Shown one piece after another: positions 5,733-5,920 of a DNA stretch of 5,920 nt; the stretch's first letter is position 1, and the number at the start of each line of letters is the position of its first letter. This DNA is from an uncultured Collinsella sp. (GTDB taxonomy: Bacteria; Actinomycetota; Coriobacteriia; Coriobacteriales; Coriobacteriaceae): contig CAUBVH010000049.1 of the NCBI GenBank assembly GCA_958439425.1, positions 1 through 5,920 of the forward strand. The letters are read 5' to 3'. A program made the position numbers and the translations under genes. The notes beneath the pieces were generated by a model. That model worked only from the letters and a program-made list of their open reading frames with translations, was not told where the DNA came from and did not search any database.

Positions 5733-5920
5733 GTCTCCCCTTCGCCCTTGTCGTCAGCCTCGTTCTCGGCGGCCACTTGCCGTTTAAATGCCTTGCACTC
5801 TTCGTTAAGAACATGGGAGAACTTACCGACCAAGCGCATGATCTCGCGCTGTTCCCACGGCTCGAGCGCCTCGATTGCTCCGCTGGTATATAACAGGCTC
5901 TCCGTCAAGGTCGTCTTACC
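5720..5920 (-). CDS. 3' part of a gene with a MarR-like C-terminus, preceded by a TetO/TetW-like P-loop segment (partial)
   Basis: This frame is open from the right edge and ends in TAA at 5722-5720, giving 66 visible residues with no start in view. A TTG at 5908 has no evident Shine-Dalgarno and is not a credible start. From about residue 17, the stretch reading LEPWEQREIMRLVGKFSHVL followed by NEECKAF looks like the last helix of MarR-family regulators (an acidic turn, then an amphipathic dimerisation helix). It ends in a hydrophilic tail rich in Glu, Asp and Lys. MarR-type genes commonly precede heterodimeric ABC exporter pairs and regulate them in response to ligand, and the 13-nt overlap with the ABC gene fits that. 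The first 16 residues do not look like a MarR wing: they match the P-loop of tetracycline ribosomal-protection GTPases. Too little is visible to tell whether the full gene is an intact regulator, a fusion or a remnant. Confidence 0.5.
   Translation of the reverse strand, partial: GKTTLTESLLYTSGAIEALEPWEQREIMRLVGKFSHVLNEECKAFKRQVAAENEADDKGEGETCDS
5873..5920 (-). other. Segment resembling the 5' region of a ribosomal-protection tetracycline-resistance gene
   Basis: The 16 codons at the edge read GKTTLTESLLYTSGAI. This is the Walker A (G1) lysine-threonine motif plus following helix found near the N-terminus of TetO, Tet32, TetW and TetM (after HVDA). From memory, the bases AAGACGACCTTGACGGAG (5917-5900) also match tet(W) codon for codon. 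In those proteins the next residues lead on to GSVD and the switch I region. Here the sequence instead passes into EALEPWEQ, so the similarity stops near 5873. The rest of any tet gene lies outside the window or is absent. The resemblance is from recall and was not checked against a database. Confidence 0.5.

Overview
The window is GC-rich, densely packed bacterial DNA. Base composition, the style of the proteins and the gene types suggest a gut actinobacterium of the class Coriobacteriia, most like Collinsella. This is inferred from appearance; there is no rRNA or marker gene here to prove it. No rRNA, tRNA, CRISPR array or complete insertion sequence is visible.

Layout from left to right. 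(1) Positions 1-19 hold only the first six codons of a leftward gene that leaves the window, with a clear Shine-Dalgarno and a long GC-rich leader. (2) A hairpin at 249-280 follows a leftward DedA-family membrane protein gene (309-956). (3) A divergent intergenic region of 223 bp carries a TATACT box for each direction. It separates dedA from a rightward serine O-acetyltransferase gene (1180-1884, cysE/epsC type), the first enzyme of cysteine synthesis. (4) A strong hairpin terminator (1917-1951) and a 30-bp palindrome resembling a REP element (1961-1990) separate cysE from a convergent leftward operon. (5) That operon, read right to left, is the 3' end of a gene with a MarR-like C-terminus (5720-5920, cut by the window edge), a 578-residue ABC half-transporter (3996-5732) and a 667-residue ABC half-transporter (1991-3994). 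The genes overlap by 13 nt and are separated by 1 nt, so they are almost certainly co-transcribed and translationally coupled.

The two ABC proteins have complementary defects. The upstream one has Asp in place of the catalytic Glu and Gln in place of the switch His, but an intact FSGGQ signature. The downstream one has canonical Walker B Glu and switch His, but a degenerate ISQGQ signature. This is the pattern of a heterodimeric type IV exporter with one consensus and one degenerate ATP site (LmrCD, BmrCD, TM287/288 type). A MarR-like regulator in front of such a pair fits regulated export of drugs or other amphiphiles.

The most unusual signal is at the extreme right edge. The 16 codons before the MarR-like tail encode a GTPase P-loop segment that matches the N-terminus of ribosomal-protection tetracycline-resistance proteins (TetO/TetW/Tet32 type), in frame with the MarR-like tail. 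It may be a real recombination scar, a contig-edge artefact or, less likely, coincidence. The sequence beyond the edge is needed to decide.
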